A DNA stretch of 64,000 bases, taken from Chitinophaga pinensis (GTDB taxonomy: Bacteria; Bacteroidota; Bacteroidia; UKL13-3). The position numbers and the translations under genes are program-made. Below the pieces are notes generated by a model. That model had not been told where the DNA came from, did not search any database, and saw only the letters and a program-made list of their open reading frames with translations. This document shows positions 1 through 8,546 of the stretch, piece after piece; position 1 is the first letter of the stretch, and every line of letters begins with the position of its first letter. Where the stretch lies: positions 1 through 64,000 of the forward strand of contig CAMAWM010000007.1 in assembly GCA_945861965.1 (NCBI GenBank), given 5' to 3'.

Positions 1-1053
1 AGGATTTGTAAAACCAAGAGTTAAATAATTCACAGCGATAAGATTATTGGATGAGTCCAACACAACCGGTGTGTTGCCGGTGAACATGGTATTACTTGCA
101 CCGGTAACCGATGCAAAAATGTTGTTGTAGATTTTAAATGTATTAATACCCGAAGCAGGAACGGTATTAAAGTATTTAATATTCCCCGCATACTGATTAA
201 TGACGGTATTGTTGATGAAATAAAAATCTTCGAGCGCATTGGTTGCGGCATCGTAACCTACAATTCCGTGGTTGGCACCGGCAGAACCTTGTATGATAAT
301 GTTACCTATGATAATATTGAGACCACCTTGCGCAATATTTATTTCCCAGCTTCCGTAACCAGTGGCTTCTTCATCTATCAGATTGTATAAAATAAAACTT
401 CGCTGCGCTCTTGTCTTCAGCGAGTTTGCCTGCCCTCGCGGATGATGGAAATAGCAGTTCTTCACCAACAGTGTATCTGCGCTCGCACTGATATAAATAT
501 GATGTTCGTAACCGGAATATGTAGGGTCGTTCTGTAACTGATAACCGTTGTTCACAAATTCAGAATTCAGGATTGTGACATTGCTGCTAGTTACACTTCC
601 GTGACCTTCGAGAATTCCGTTTTGGCAATTCATGAACTTGCAATTATTGACCGTTAAATTATTTGCCTGAAAACGAATGCCTGCTCCGTTGGCTCCGTTG
701 CCGTTAGAAACCTGCGCTCCGTCAAACACTATGTTTTCAAGGTAAGCATTATCGCATGTGTTGGGCGATTCGAAAACAAAAATTCCCTTGCCATTTGGTA
801 TATCTCCGGTGTATTGTAAGATAGTCCGGTTATTACCTACTCCAAGACCGATGAATTTTAAATTCTTCTTTGGCCACTTGGTGGCATCATTGGCATAAAC
901 ACCGCCATCTATATAAATGGTATCGCCATCCTGCACCAATGTTCTTATCTGGCTTGGCAGGGTATAGGTTTGGGTAGAACCCACATGCCAAACGGTGGCG
1001 AAGGAGTATTGAGCGAAGATGGTTAGTAATAATGACAGAATTAATTTTTTCAT
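1..1053 (-). CDS. Secreted right-handed parallel beta-helix repeat protein (partial, runs off left edge)
   Basis: Open frame from ATG at 1053 to the window edge with no stop (absent from ORF track because it is unterminated): signal peptide MKKLILSLLLTIFAQYSFA followed by VWHVGSTQTYTLPSQIRTLVQDGDTIYIDGGVYAND and N-rich beta-helix-like repeats. Confidence 0.8.
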   Translation of the reverse strand, partial: MKKLILSLLLTIFAQYSFATVWHVGSTQTYTLPSQIRTLVQDGDTIYIDGGVYANDATKWPKKNLKFIGLGVGNNRTILQYTGDIPNGKGIFVFESPNTCDNAYLENIVFDGAQVSNGNGANGAGIRFQANNLTVNNCKFMNCQNGILEGHGSVTSSNVTILNSEFVNNGYQLQNDPTYSGYEHHIYISASADTLLVKNCYFHHPRGQANSLKTRAQRSFILYNLIDEEATGYGSWEINIAQGGLNIIIGNIIIQGSAGANHGIVGYDAATNALEDFYFINNTVINQYAGNIKYFNTVPASGINTFKIYNNIFASVTGASNTMFTGNTPVVLDSSNNLIAVNYLTLGFTNP

Positions 1054-1145
1054 TTTATTATTGTTTTTATTTAGTGCTTACTCTTTTCGGTTTTCAGCAT
1101 CCCCGTAATTTTAATTTCAGTTTGTCAAAGTTAATTTCTTGCACC
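1051..1145. repeat. Copy A of a ~95-bp direct duplication (5' leader of a minus-strand gene)
   Basis: CATTTTATTATTGTTTTTATTTAGTGCTTACTCTTTTCGG...TTTCTTGCACC nearly identical to 2879-2973. Confidence 0.9.
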
Positions 1146-1150
1146 GTTTG

Positions 1151-1278
1151 AAAGATTTATGAAGTAAAAAAATGGGGGATTAAAAGCTCGTCTCTTTCGC
1201 CACGCGACAAACGTAATTAAATGCTTGAAACTTCATACTGGCAGGTCGTCCCCCCTTTTTTTTATTTCATAAATCTTT
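1151..1278. repeat. Inverted-repeat element, ~30-bp arms (1151-1179 / 1249-1278) with ~69-bp centre
   Basis: aaagatttatgaagtaaaaaaatggggga versus tccccccttttttttatttcataaatcttt; only about 2 mismatches between arms. Confidence 0.8.
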
Positions 1279-1306
1279 ATGTTATCAGATGTTTTTCTTT
1301 CTTCCG

Positions 1307-1441
1307 TTACTTCTTGCTGCTACCACCGCTTGTTTTAGCAGGTTTCGTTGTTTCTGTTGTTTTAGGATGCGTTGTTGCTTCTTCTTTCTTAACGTAGCTG
1401 CCCGTATCAGCACTTCGCACTTTTGTATTAGAGCTTGTCAA
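1307..1441 (-). CDS. Possible small protein or C-terminal remnant (TTG start), ...VRSADTGSYVKKEEATHPKTTETTKPAKTSGGSSKK
   Basis: Open in the same frame as the 1493-2881 gene but beyond its stop; motif resembles small Bacteroidota proteins with DTGxYV..xxAxxHPxTT tails. Confidence 0.35.
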   Translation of the reverse strand: MTSSNTKVRSADTGSYVKKEEATTHPKTTETTKPAKTSGGSSKK

Positions 1442-1492
1442 AGGGGACGAATTTTAGGAATACTTTTACGCGTTAGGGTTATTTTTTTTACC

Positions 1493-2881
1493 TTAGCTTG
1501 TTTCCTCTTCCAATTTAATAATCGTTTTTTTTGCATTTGCCAACCTCACCTCCTTATTCTTTTTTATTAATTTATTGGTTGCCCATTTTTCTAATTTATG
1601 ATGAAGCGGAATTAATATGACGGCTATACAAACCAATACCAACAACATAATTACAGGAGTGTGGTTTGTAAAGTCTTCTAAAATTGGGTGTAATAACAAA
1701 TTTATAAATTCAAAAACCATAAGTAAGGCCATAACACCAAAAAACTCTATTAGTTGTGTACTTGTAATAAAACTACGACTAAGTAGTAAATACAGAATAA
1801 TAAATACAATGATGCCTAATGCAATTAATGCAAATTGAAGATTTTGCTTTTGATGGTTTGCTTCATTTTCCATAGCTGCTTGTAATTCAACTTGCCTAAA
1901 ATCATACTCATCCGACATGTATTGCATTTGATCATTTGTTTTTTTACTAAAAAATGAATCATTTGCAACTTGAAATATTTTTGCATATTTTAAAGTGCTG
2001 TCGCAATTGCTTTTTTCATAAATATTAGCAATCATTTTTGCTGGTTTTATGCCTAGATAAAAATATTTTCCATTCCCTATTGTTTCAATTGCTTTTTTTG
2101 AATAAATCAAGCAGCTATCCATTTGATTAAAGGCAAGTAAATTCTCTGCCATTGCAGTATAAGCTTGTATTAATTGTCGATTGTGTTGTGAGGCTATTGC
2201 GGTCTCTATAGCCATAAAGCAGTATGTGTTCCCTAATTTCAAGTTGCCTAATTTAGTGTGAACACTTCCTAAACTAAGAAGAATATATGGCAAATTAGCA
2301 TCCTTATTTTGAGTTTCATATGCGCTTTGCAAATAAATTAATGCAGAATCTAGTTTGTTTATATTTAGATAAACTGCGCCGAGGTTCATACTAATCCAAC
2401 TTTTTACTTTTTTGTTGCTTCCTTTATTCGCATAGAAAAAACCAGATGAATATAATTTAAGAGCCTCCATCCAGTTTTCACGGTCCTTGTATATATTCCC
2501 CATTTGATTTTTGGAATATGCTATTAATGAGGCGTTCTCACTTTTTAGAGCCAAATCTTGAGACTTTTGAAAGTACGCTAAACCCTTTGCGCTATTACCT
2601 AAAAAGCGATAACCATTCCCAATCATATTATATGCATAGGACTGAAGTAAATAGTCATTTCTTTTTAATGATTGTTCTAACAATATTTGGCCAAGCTTGA
2701 TTGTTTCTTTGGGTTCATTTCTTACTGAAATAGGGTGGCGATACCCAATTAATGAATCAACTTTTACATTATCATCCTTGTATGCAGAAAACTTAAGAAT
2801 TGATGTCACAGCTTTATCAATTTGTGCAAAGCAAAATTGTGTGCATAAAAGCAAACAAAGTAATGGTATTATTTTTTTCAT
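1493..2881 (-). CDS. Tetratricopeptide repeat membrane protein (signal peptide, TPRs, C-terminal transmembrane segments and coiled coil)
   Basis: 462 aa; MKKIIPLLCLLLCTQFCFA signal; TPR-like helices; hydrophobic segments near FALIALGIIVFIILYLLL and VIMLLVLVCIAVILIPL. Confidence 0.75.
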   Translation of the reverse strand: MKKIIPLLCLLLCTQFCFAQIDKAVTSILKFSAYKDDNVKVDSLIGYRHPISVRNEPKETIKLGQILLEQSLKRNDYLLQSYAYNMIGNGYRFLGNSAKGLAYFQKSQDLALKSENASLIAYSKNQMGNIYKDRENWMEALKLYSSGFFYANKGSNKKVKSWISMNLGAVYLNINKLDSALIYLQSAYETQNKDANLPYILLSLGSVHTKLGNLKLGNTYCFMAIETAIASQHNRQLIQAYTAMAENLLAFNQMDSCLIYSKKAIETIGNGKYFYLGIKPAKMIANIYEKSNCDSTLKYAKIFQVANDSFFSKKTNDQMQYMSDEYDFRQVELQAAMENEANHQKQNLQFALIALGIIVFIILYLLLSRSFITSTQLIEFFGVMALLMVFEFINLLLHPILEDFTNHTPVIMLLVLVCIAVILIPLHHKLEKWATNKLIKKNKEVRLANAKKTIIKLEEETS

Positions 2882-2973
2882 TTTATTATTGTTTTTATTT
2901 TTGCTTATTCTTTTCGGTTTTCAGCATCCCCCGTTATTTTAATTTCAGTTTGTCAAAGTTAATTTCTTGCACC
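2879..2973. repeat. Copy B of the ~95-bp direct duplication
   Basis: Matches 1051-1145 with a few substitutions and two single-base indels. Confidence 0.9.
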
Positions 2974-3131
2974 ACAGTTCGGAGTTTGCAGGTCGCCCTG
3001 ATGTCAGGCACTAAGCTTTCCAGAAGTTGTTGCAGGTCGCCACGAAAAGTATGCTCGGTCGCATTACCAAGTTTGTATCGTTTATTTATGTTGTCAATGT
3101 ATTGGTCTAAAGTCATTAATTTTATTGTCAA
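2934..3131 (-). pseudogene. N-terminal remnant of a Type ISP-like restriction-modification / N-6 DNA methylase protein
   Basis: MTLDQYIDNINKRYKLGNATEHTFRGDLQQLLESLVPDIRAT resembles the start of this family; frame then runs into duplicated leader sequence and stops at 65 aa. Confidence 0.6.
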
Positions 3132-3191
3132 TTTACAAACCGCAAGTTACAATTTTTTGTTGGTTGTTGATTGTACGGTTGTCCTAGCATT

Positions 3192-3325
3192 GGGCTAACG
3201 TTTTGTGGGTTTAAGAAGTTGGCGATTTCGAAGCACAAAACTGTCAACCAGCACTGAACTTGAAGAAAAGCATAAAGCTTCAAGTTTGCACGTCAGACAG
3301 CCTGATGCAAACACCGTGTTATAGG
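3192..3325 (-). repeat. attC-like imperfect palindrome (candidate integron-type recombination site or interspersed repeat)
   Basis: Minus strand: CCTATAACACGGTG...CTGTC..ACTTGAAG..CTTCAAGT..GACAG...CACAAAACGTTAGCCC; conserved-type ends enclosing a long bulged stem. Confidence 0.5.
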
Positions 3326-3348
3326 TAGCTTTTCTTCTGTTCACTTTG

Positions 3349-3870
3349 TCAAGGTTTAATTTCAATACGTACCCCAATTTTTACAGAATTATAGAGTTCA
3401 TCAATTTCCTCGTCTGTCACCATAATACAGCCATATGTTAAGTCTAACCAACGATGAAACTTATAAATAAAACCAAATTTGTTTAAAAGTCCGTGTATTT
3501 TAATATCTCCACCTGCTGCCTTACCAAGTCGTTTTGCTGTTTTAATGTCGTCTTTATTAGGATAAGAAATGCCTAAGTTTTTGTGACAAATACTATTTGG
3601 GTTTTTATCATTGATGAAGTAAATACCTTCAGGAGTTTTATTATCTCCCTCAAATTCTTTGTCGCCAATTGGTTGTCTGCCGAGTGAAATCTTGTAGGTT
3701 TTTATAAGCTGTCCATTTGAGTAAGCTAATAATTGTCTTTTTGATTTGTAAACAACTATATTGTCAATCTGAACGTCTGTTGGCAGTTTGTCTTCCGGAT
3801 AAAAGTAATAAACTGTCAACAATAAAAATGAAATGAAAAAGATCAGCCATATTATTTTCCTTTTTGTCAT
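3349..3870 (-). CDS. L,D-transpeptidase family protein (YkuD-type)
   Basis: 173 aa; IVVYKSKRQLLAYSNGQLIKTYKISLG start and IKIHGLL..LTYGCIMVTDEEIDELY catalytic Cys motif. Confidence 0.85.
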   Translation of the reverse strand: MTKRKIIWLIFFISFLLLTVYYFYPEDKLPTDVQIDNIVVYKSKRQLLAYSNGQLIKTYKISLGRQPIGDKEFEGDNKTPEGIYFINDKNPNSICHKNLGISYPNKDDIKTAKRLGKAAGGDIKIHGLLNKFGFIYKFHRWLDLTYGCIMVTDEEIDELYNSVKIGVRIEIKP

Positions 3871-3904
3871 TGGATTCGCTGTTGCCAGTCTGTTTGGTCG
3901 TCTA

Positions 3905-5356
3905 CTAAAGTTGTTCGTTTTTGATTAACGACTCTTCTTTATGGAACATATCCAATGCGGTTATCATTGCAAAACTTCCCCAAAAAATAACTGCAATTTT
4001 ATCTGTTTCGCTGTAGTTGTTTACCAATCCATGCGTTAAATAGGTGCTTAAGCCAAGTAAGATTGAAGTTGCAAGAATTTGAACGGAATATTTTTTTGAT
4101 TTGTAAATAAGTTGAAACCCTGTTTTGTAAACAAAAAATAAAATCAATAAGAAACTCAACAAACCAATCCAGCCTGTTTCGGCTAATGGCGCAAGATATT
4201 CGCTATGTACGCCACCATTATCGCCAAAGTATGTTGTGATTTCAGTTTTGTATTGCGGATCTTGATACACTGCGTAATCAAAAGGATATGTTCCTGGACC
4301 AAAACCAGTAATTGGTTTTACTTTACTCATGTTAATAGCCGCTACCCAACGATTCACACGTTCAAGATTTGATACATCGTTTTGAATATTAGAAACCGAT
4401 TCTAAGTGTTTTTCTAATCCCTCGGCAGAGTTTTGTTTGTTAAATGAAAGGCGATAAATAATGTCATCGCTATTTGATACAACATAGAAACTAACAGCAC
4501 TGAAAACGGCAATGATTAAAAAAAATCGGACTCTAAGAGTAAACAAAATCATCAATGCTGCCGCTGCAGCTAAGCTAACCCAAGCGGCACGTGCATACGA
4601 AAACACAATAGCCAATGAAAACAATGTGAACAAGGCGGCTGATATTATCATAATAGATGCCGGAATTCGAAGTTTATGTGCATACAATGCCTGCATTAAA
4701 AGATAGGGAATGAAAAATGCAATTGCTGCGGCATAAACTCCATGACCTACAAAAAAAGGTTGCATAATGGTAAATGAAACTATTTGCGAAAAATTATATT
4801 GGCTGTGCTGAATAAATGTATAGATGATTACAATCGTTAATCCTGCTATATAAAGCCAATGAAAGTTGTGAATGTTTCGAATCTTTTTAAACAATACAAC
4901 CGCCAAAAAATAAAAAACGATGATAAACCAACATCGCGAAAAGAAATATTTGAACGAGATGATTTTGTGTTCGCTTAAAAAACAATCCATAAAAATCCAA
5001 GCTGTATTAATAAGTATAGCAATACTTATCGGGTGTTTAAACACACTGTAATCGTAATTTCCATCAATTATAAATTTGAAAACAACTGTAGCGGCTAGTA
5101 GTATTAACAATGGCTCATCTGGCAAACTAATTCCCAATCCCATTATGCCAACGTTTTCGAATTCGATAGATAAAGGGACTAAAAAAACCAACAATAGAAT
5201 TAAAATGTCAATTCTAAAAATGGCGACTATTAAAATTAAGAAGGAAATTGGCAGCAAAGCCAACCATTGAAAACCCATAGCCAATGCAATAGAATTGAGC
5301 AAAATAAAAATTGCTCCGACCACATAAAACCATTTTAGTTTTCGTTTAATTTTCAA
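3905..5356 (-). CDS. O-antigen ligase / polymerase family protein (Wzy/WaaL-like)
   Basis: 483 aa polytopic; VKPITGFGPGTYPFDYAVY...GGVHSEYLAPLAETGWIGLLSF typical of O-antigen ligase family. Confidence 0.85.
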   Translation of the reverse strand: MKIKRKLKWFYVVGAIFILLNSIALAMGFQWLALLPISFLILIVAIFRIDILILLLVFLVPLSIEFENVGIMGLGISLPDEPLLILLAATVVFKFIIDGNYDYSVFKHPISIAILINTAWIFMDCFLSEHKIISFKYFFSRCWFIIVFYFLAVVLFKKIRNIHNFHWLYIAGLTIVIIYTFIQHSQYNFSQIVSFTIMQPFFVGHGVYAAAIAFFIPYLLMQALYAHKLRIPASIMIISAALFTLFSLAIVFSYARAAWVSLAAAAALMILFTLRVRFFLIIAVFSAVSFYVVSNSDDIIYRLSFNKQNSAEGLEKHLESVSNIQNDVSNLERVNRWVAAINMSKVKPITGFGPGTYPFDYAVYQDPQYKTEITTYFGDNGGVHSEYLAPLAETGWIGLLSFLLILFFVYKTGFQLIYKSKKYSVQILATSILLGLSTYLTHGLVNNYSETDKIAVIFWGSFAMITALDMFHKEESLIKNEQL

Positions 5357-6367
5357 TTAATTATCGGATGGAATAGAAGCAAAAAGGAATTTATCTACAA
5401 ATAATAAAACGACACATCCCGCAATAAAAGAACCGAAAATAGATACAACAGTAATTAACCACCTAACAGGATACGATTTTTTTTCGGCAGGCGTAGCACT
5501 GCTTATTATAAACACATTGCTTAGATTGGATTCAACATCAACACGCGATTCTTCTAATTTTTTTCTTAGTTCCGATAATTTTTCAAGTTCTAGTACCAAT
5601 GTTTCGTGCAGCGATAAGGCTTCGCTACCGTACTCGGCAAGGTTTGCTTGTTGTTGTTTTATGTTTTCTGAATTTCCTCCTCGCGAAGCTATTTCTGCAA
5701 TGGCTTTGGTTTGTTCTTCGTAACTGAAAACACCTTTCAATCCAATTTCTTTCATTCGCATTTTTATTTCAGTCACCTCATTTTCTTTGTTTCTGTATTG
5801 CTTCTCAACTATAATTAAAGCTTGATCAGCAATTCGTTTTTGCACTTCGCGTTTCACGCTATCCAAAATTGAAACGATGCCATTTGCAATATTTGCAGCT
5901 GTTTCAGGATTTTCATCAAGCACATTTATTTCAATTGACGCAAATGGAGTTTTCTTAATTGCAATATTTGAATTATATTTTTTAATCAGCTTGGTGTTTT
6001 TTTCCGAATCATCAATACTTATTTGGTAATTATCAAGCAAATTGAAATGCTTAATTACACGTCCTTTCAAATAATCAGATTCCAGTATTTGGACAAATTG
6101 CTGAGCTGCTGATTGCTCACCAAACTGTAGCGGATCTTTATTCGATGTTTTGCTATCAGAAAGTAATGCCGAGGAAACAGAATTATTTGTTGATGGATAA
6201 AATACGGCCGTTGATTTAAATTTTGGTTTAATTAACCACGGCCCTGAACATATTATTGATGCAACAGCCGAAGTGAATGAAATGATAATTAGCGCACGTT
6301 TCCATTTAATTAAGAACTTTACTACGTCTATCATCTCGAAATAGTACATCTTTCTGTATTTCTTCAT
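5357..6367 (-). CDS. Wzz/GumC-like polysaccharide chain-length determinant protein
   Basis: 336 aa with N- and C-terminal TM segments, central coiled coil, SSATPAEKKSYPVRWLI motif before last TM. Confidence 0.8.
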   Translation of the reverse strand: MKKYRKMYYFEMIDVVKFLIKWKRALIIISFTSAVASIICSGPWLIKPKFKSTAVFYPSTNNSVSSALLSDSKTSNKDPLQFGEQSAAQQFVQILESDYLKGRVIKHFNLLDNYQISIDDSEKNTKLIKKYNSNIAIKKTPFASIEINVLDENPETAANIANGIVSILDSVKREVQKRIADQALIIVEKQYRNKENEVTEIKMRMKEIGLKGVFSYEEQTKAIAEIASRGGNSENIKQQQANLAEYGSEALSLHETLVLELEKLSELRKKLEESRVDVESNLSNVFIISSATPAEKKSYPVRWLITVVSIFGSFIAGCVVLLFVDKFLFASIPSDN

Positions 6368-6408
6368 AAATTATTTTATTGGGCGACAAAAATAGAAAAA
6401 TATATGGA

Positions 6409-7863
6409 TTAGTTTTGATAAGAATTTAGCTTGTCTTTTATAAAATCCAAAGTCCGTTTTAGTTCAATTAATTTTAAAACAAATATCAAAATGCATCCAA
6501 TTGCTGAATATGCCAATATCTCAAACATCCAGTTCATTGAAACAAGCTTCGTTGCATTGCCTAATAGCAACAATATCAAAGCAAGTAATATCAATTTAAA
6601 CCATAACGAATAATCAGGTTTTATATTGGTTTTTTTATAGCCATAAATAGCATTGCCAATTGCGATAAATGTTTGTGTAACTAAAGCACTAATTGCTGCG
6701 CCTTGAACTTTGTATTCTGGAATGAGAAAATAATTAAGCGAAAAATTGATAAGCAATGCGAGCAATGCAAGTATATTTAATGCTTTTAAATTTGAATTAG
6801 CCGTAAGCAAAGTGCCAAATACATACATTACACTTATAGGAATGAAGCATAGTATTACAAATCCAAAAACATCAGAAGTGATTGAAAGAGCATTTGGATA
6901 AAGCAAATCCATAATTTCCTTTTGATAAAAATAACAAGCAAAACTAAAAATAATTGATGGCGCAATCAAAACTCCAATTCCTGAATTTATCATTGGCTTT
7001 ATGTCGTCATTATTTTTAATCATTCGCGAAAACATAGGCAGAAGCAGCATTGCTATCAAAGCACCGAACATATTTGCAGCATCAAGCAGTCGATAACTTT
7101 GAGCATAAATTCCAATTTGATAATATCCATCTGGCAGCAATTTTTCAAGCATCAAATTATCAATTCGTGTATAAAACATCATAATCAGCGCAAGCAATGC
7201 ATAAGGATATGTCTTTTTCAACACATCAAAAACAAGTTGCTTATCCATGTTAAAATTCAATTTGTTTAGATGTGGCTTCAACACCATAAAAACCAGAATT
7301 AACGAAGTTGAATAGGCACAAGTTTGCGCATAGATAAAGGTGTCAATGCTTAAATTAAACATTCCGCCCCAAATTAAAACCGAACAAAAAAGTATCATCA
7401 ATCCTCTGTCTAAAACAGAAAGCAGCGAATCGGTTTTGAACAACTGCAAACCGCTGATATTGCTTCTGAAAAAAATAATGAAGAAAGAAATAGCTTGATT
7501 TACTCCAAGAATAAAAAGCAAGTAAAGCGAATGGCTGTCGTAGCCCGTTAGAAATAAAGCCGCACACAATGTAAATAGGAGATAGGCAATCGAGAAAAAT
7601 ATTTTAACGACAAACAATACTGAAAATTGTTCGTTAATTTTTTGAGGCTGTTTTGCGATGCTGCTGCTTGTATAATTTGCTATACCAAAATCAAGGAAAA
7701 CAGACAACATCAATGAGAAATTAAACATATTATAATACAATCCATACTCTTGCAAACCCATCATATTTTGGATTGTTCTATCAATTCCTAAAATCCAAAA
7801 GGGTTTGATAAGCAGGTTTAAGCCCAACATTAAAATCAAATTTGATGCGAATTTTTTCCTCAT
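6409..7863 (-). CDS. Oligosaccharide flippase family protein (Wzx-like)
   Basis: 484 aa polytopic protein with FSLMLSVFLDFGIANYTSSSIA and related PST-family features. Confidence 0.85.
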   Translation of the reverse strand: MRKKFASNLILMLGLNLLIKPFWILGIDRTIQNMMGLQEYGLYYNMFNFSLMLSVFLDFGIANYTSSSIAKQPQKINEQFSVLFVVKIFFSIAYLLFTLCAALFLTGYDSHSLYLLFILGVNQAISFFIIFFRSNISGLQLFKTDSLLSVLDRGLMILFCSVLIWGGMFNLSIDTFIYAQTCAYSTSLILVFMVLKPHLNKLNFNMDKQLVFDVLKKTYPYALLALIMMFYTRIDNLMLEKLLPDGYYQIGIYAQSYRLLDAANMFGALIAMLLLPMFSRMIKNNDDIKPMINSGIGVLIAPSIIFSFACYFYQKEIMDLLYPNALSITSDVFGFVILCFIPISVMYVFGTLLTANSNLKALNILALLALLINFSLNYFLIPEYKVQGAAISALVTQTFIAIGNAIYGYKKTNIKPDYSLWFKLILLALILLLLGNATKLVSMNWMFEILAYSAIGCILIFVLKLIELKRTLDFIKDKLNSYQN

Positions 7864-7957
7864 AATTATTGACTGCGAATGTATTAAAATTAAATTTTTT
7901 ACAGCTTCTGATTGTTACAACAAATTAACTTGAAAGGAATAAGCTTGATTAAAGCAT

Positions 7958-7965
7958 TATTTTTG
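7958..7965 (+). promoter_or_regulatory. Bacteroidota-type -7 element TATTTTTG upstream of DUF3109 gene
   Basis: Matches TAnnTTTG just upstream of the start codon; no clear -33 TTTG at ideal spacing. Confidence 0.35.
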
Positions 7966-7970
7966 CCCGA

Positions 7971-8543
7971 ATGATAATTCATGAATCCGCCTTAATAAGC
8001 GAAGATATTTTTGAAAAAAATTTTATTTGCAACTTGTCAAAATGCAAAGGTGCTTGCTGTGTTGAAGGCGATTTCGGAGCGCCAATTAGCAAAGAAGAAA
8101 TTGAAATACTTGAGAATGAAATTGAAAAAATCAAACCTTTTCTGTCAAAAAAATCGCTTGATTCGATTGAAGAAAAAGGAATTTGGGAAAAAGATAAAGA
8201 TGACGATTTGGTAACTACTTGTCTGCCTTCTGGCGAATGCAATTTTTCGGTTATGGATGAAAACAAAGTGTTGCATTGCGGAATTGAATTGGCTTTCAAA
8301 AGCAATAAAACAAGTTTTCAAAAACCCATCTCTTGCCACTTGTATCCAATTAGGATTACCAAAGTTGGCGAATACGAAGCATTAAATTACCATCGCTGGG
8401 ATATTTGCAAAGATGCCTGCACTTTGGGGAATGAACATAAAATACCGGTTTTCAAATTTTTGAAGTCTGCATTAAGTAGAAAGTTTGGAATAAAGTGGTA
8501 CAATGAACTTGAAAAAATTGCCGAGGCCTTGAATAAAAATTAA
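7971..8543 (+). CDS. DUF3109 family protein
   Basis: 190 aa; SEDIFEKNFICNLSKCKGACCVEGDFGAP cysteine signature. Confidence 0.9.
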   Translation: MIIHESALISEDIFEKNFICNLSKCKGACCVEGDFGAPISKEEIEILENEIEKIKPFLSKKSLDSIEEKGIWEKDKDDDLVTTCLPSGECNFSVMDENKVLHCGIELAFKSNKTSFQKPISCHLYPIRITKVGEYEALNYHRWDICKDACTLGNEHKIPVFKFLKSALSRKFGIKWYNELEKIAEALNKN

Positions 8544-8546
8544 TTC

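Noticed and set aside
30-251. Track ORF on - strand (73 aa)
   Set aside because: Out of frame with the clearly coding beta-helix protein that covers the same bases
1289-1570. Track ORF on + strand (93 aa, FFFLPLLLAATTACFSRFRCFCCF...)
   Set aside because: Low-complexity antisense product of the opposite-strand tail region; Cys/Phe-rich, no recognisable family
2800-3198. Track ORF on + strand (132 aa)
   Set aside because: Antisense to the TPR signal peptide, duplicated leader and R-M remnant; no protein-like composition
3338-3361. Possible third copy of the duplicated leader (ttgtcaaggtttaatttc)
   Set aside because: Short, imperfect and within the coding end of the L,D-transpeptidase gene; likely chance
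3195-3377. Track ORF on - strand (60 aa)
   Set aside because: Lies within the attC-like palindrome; explained by DNA structure, not coding
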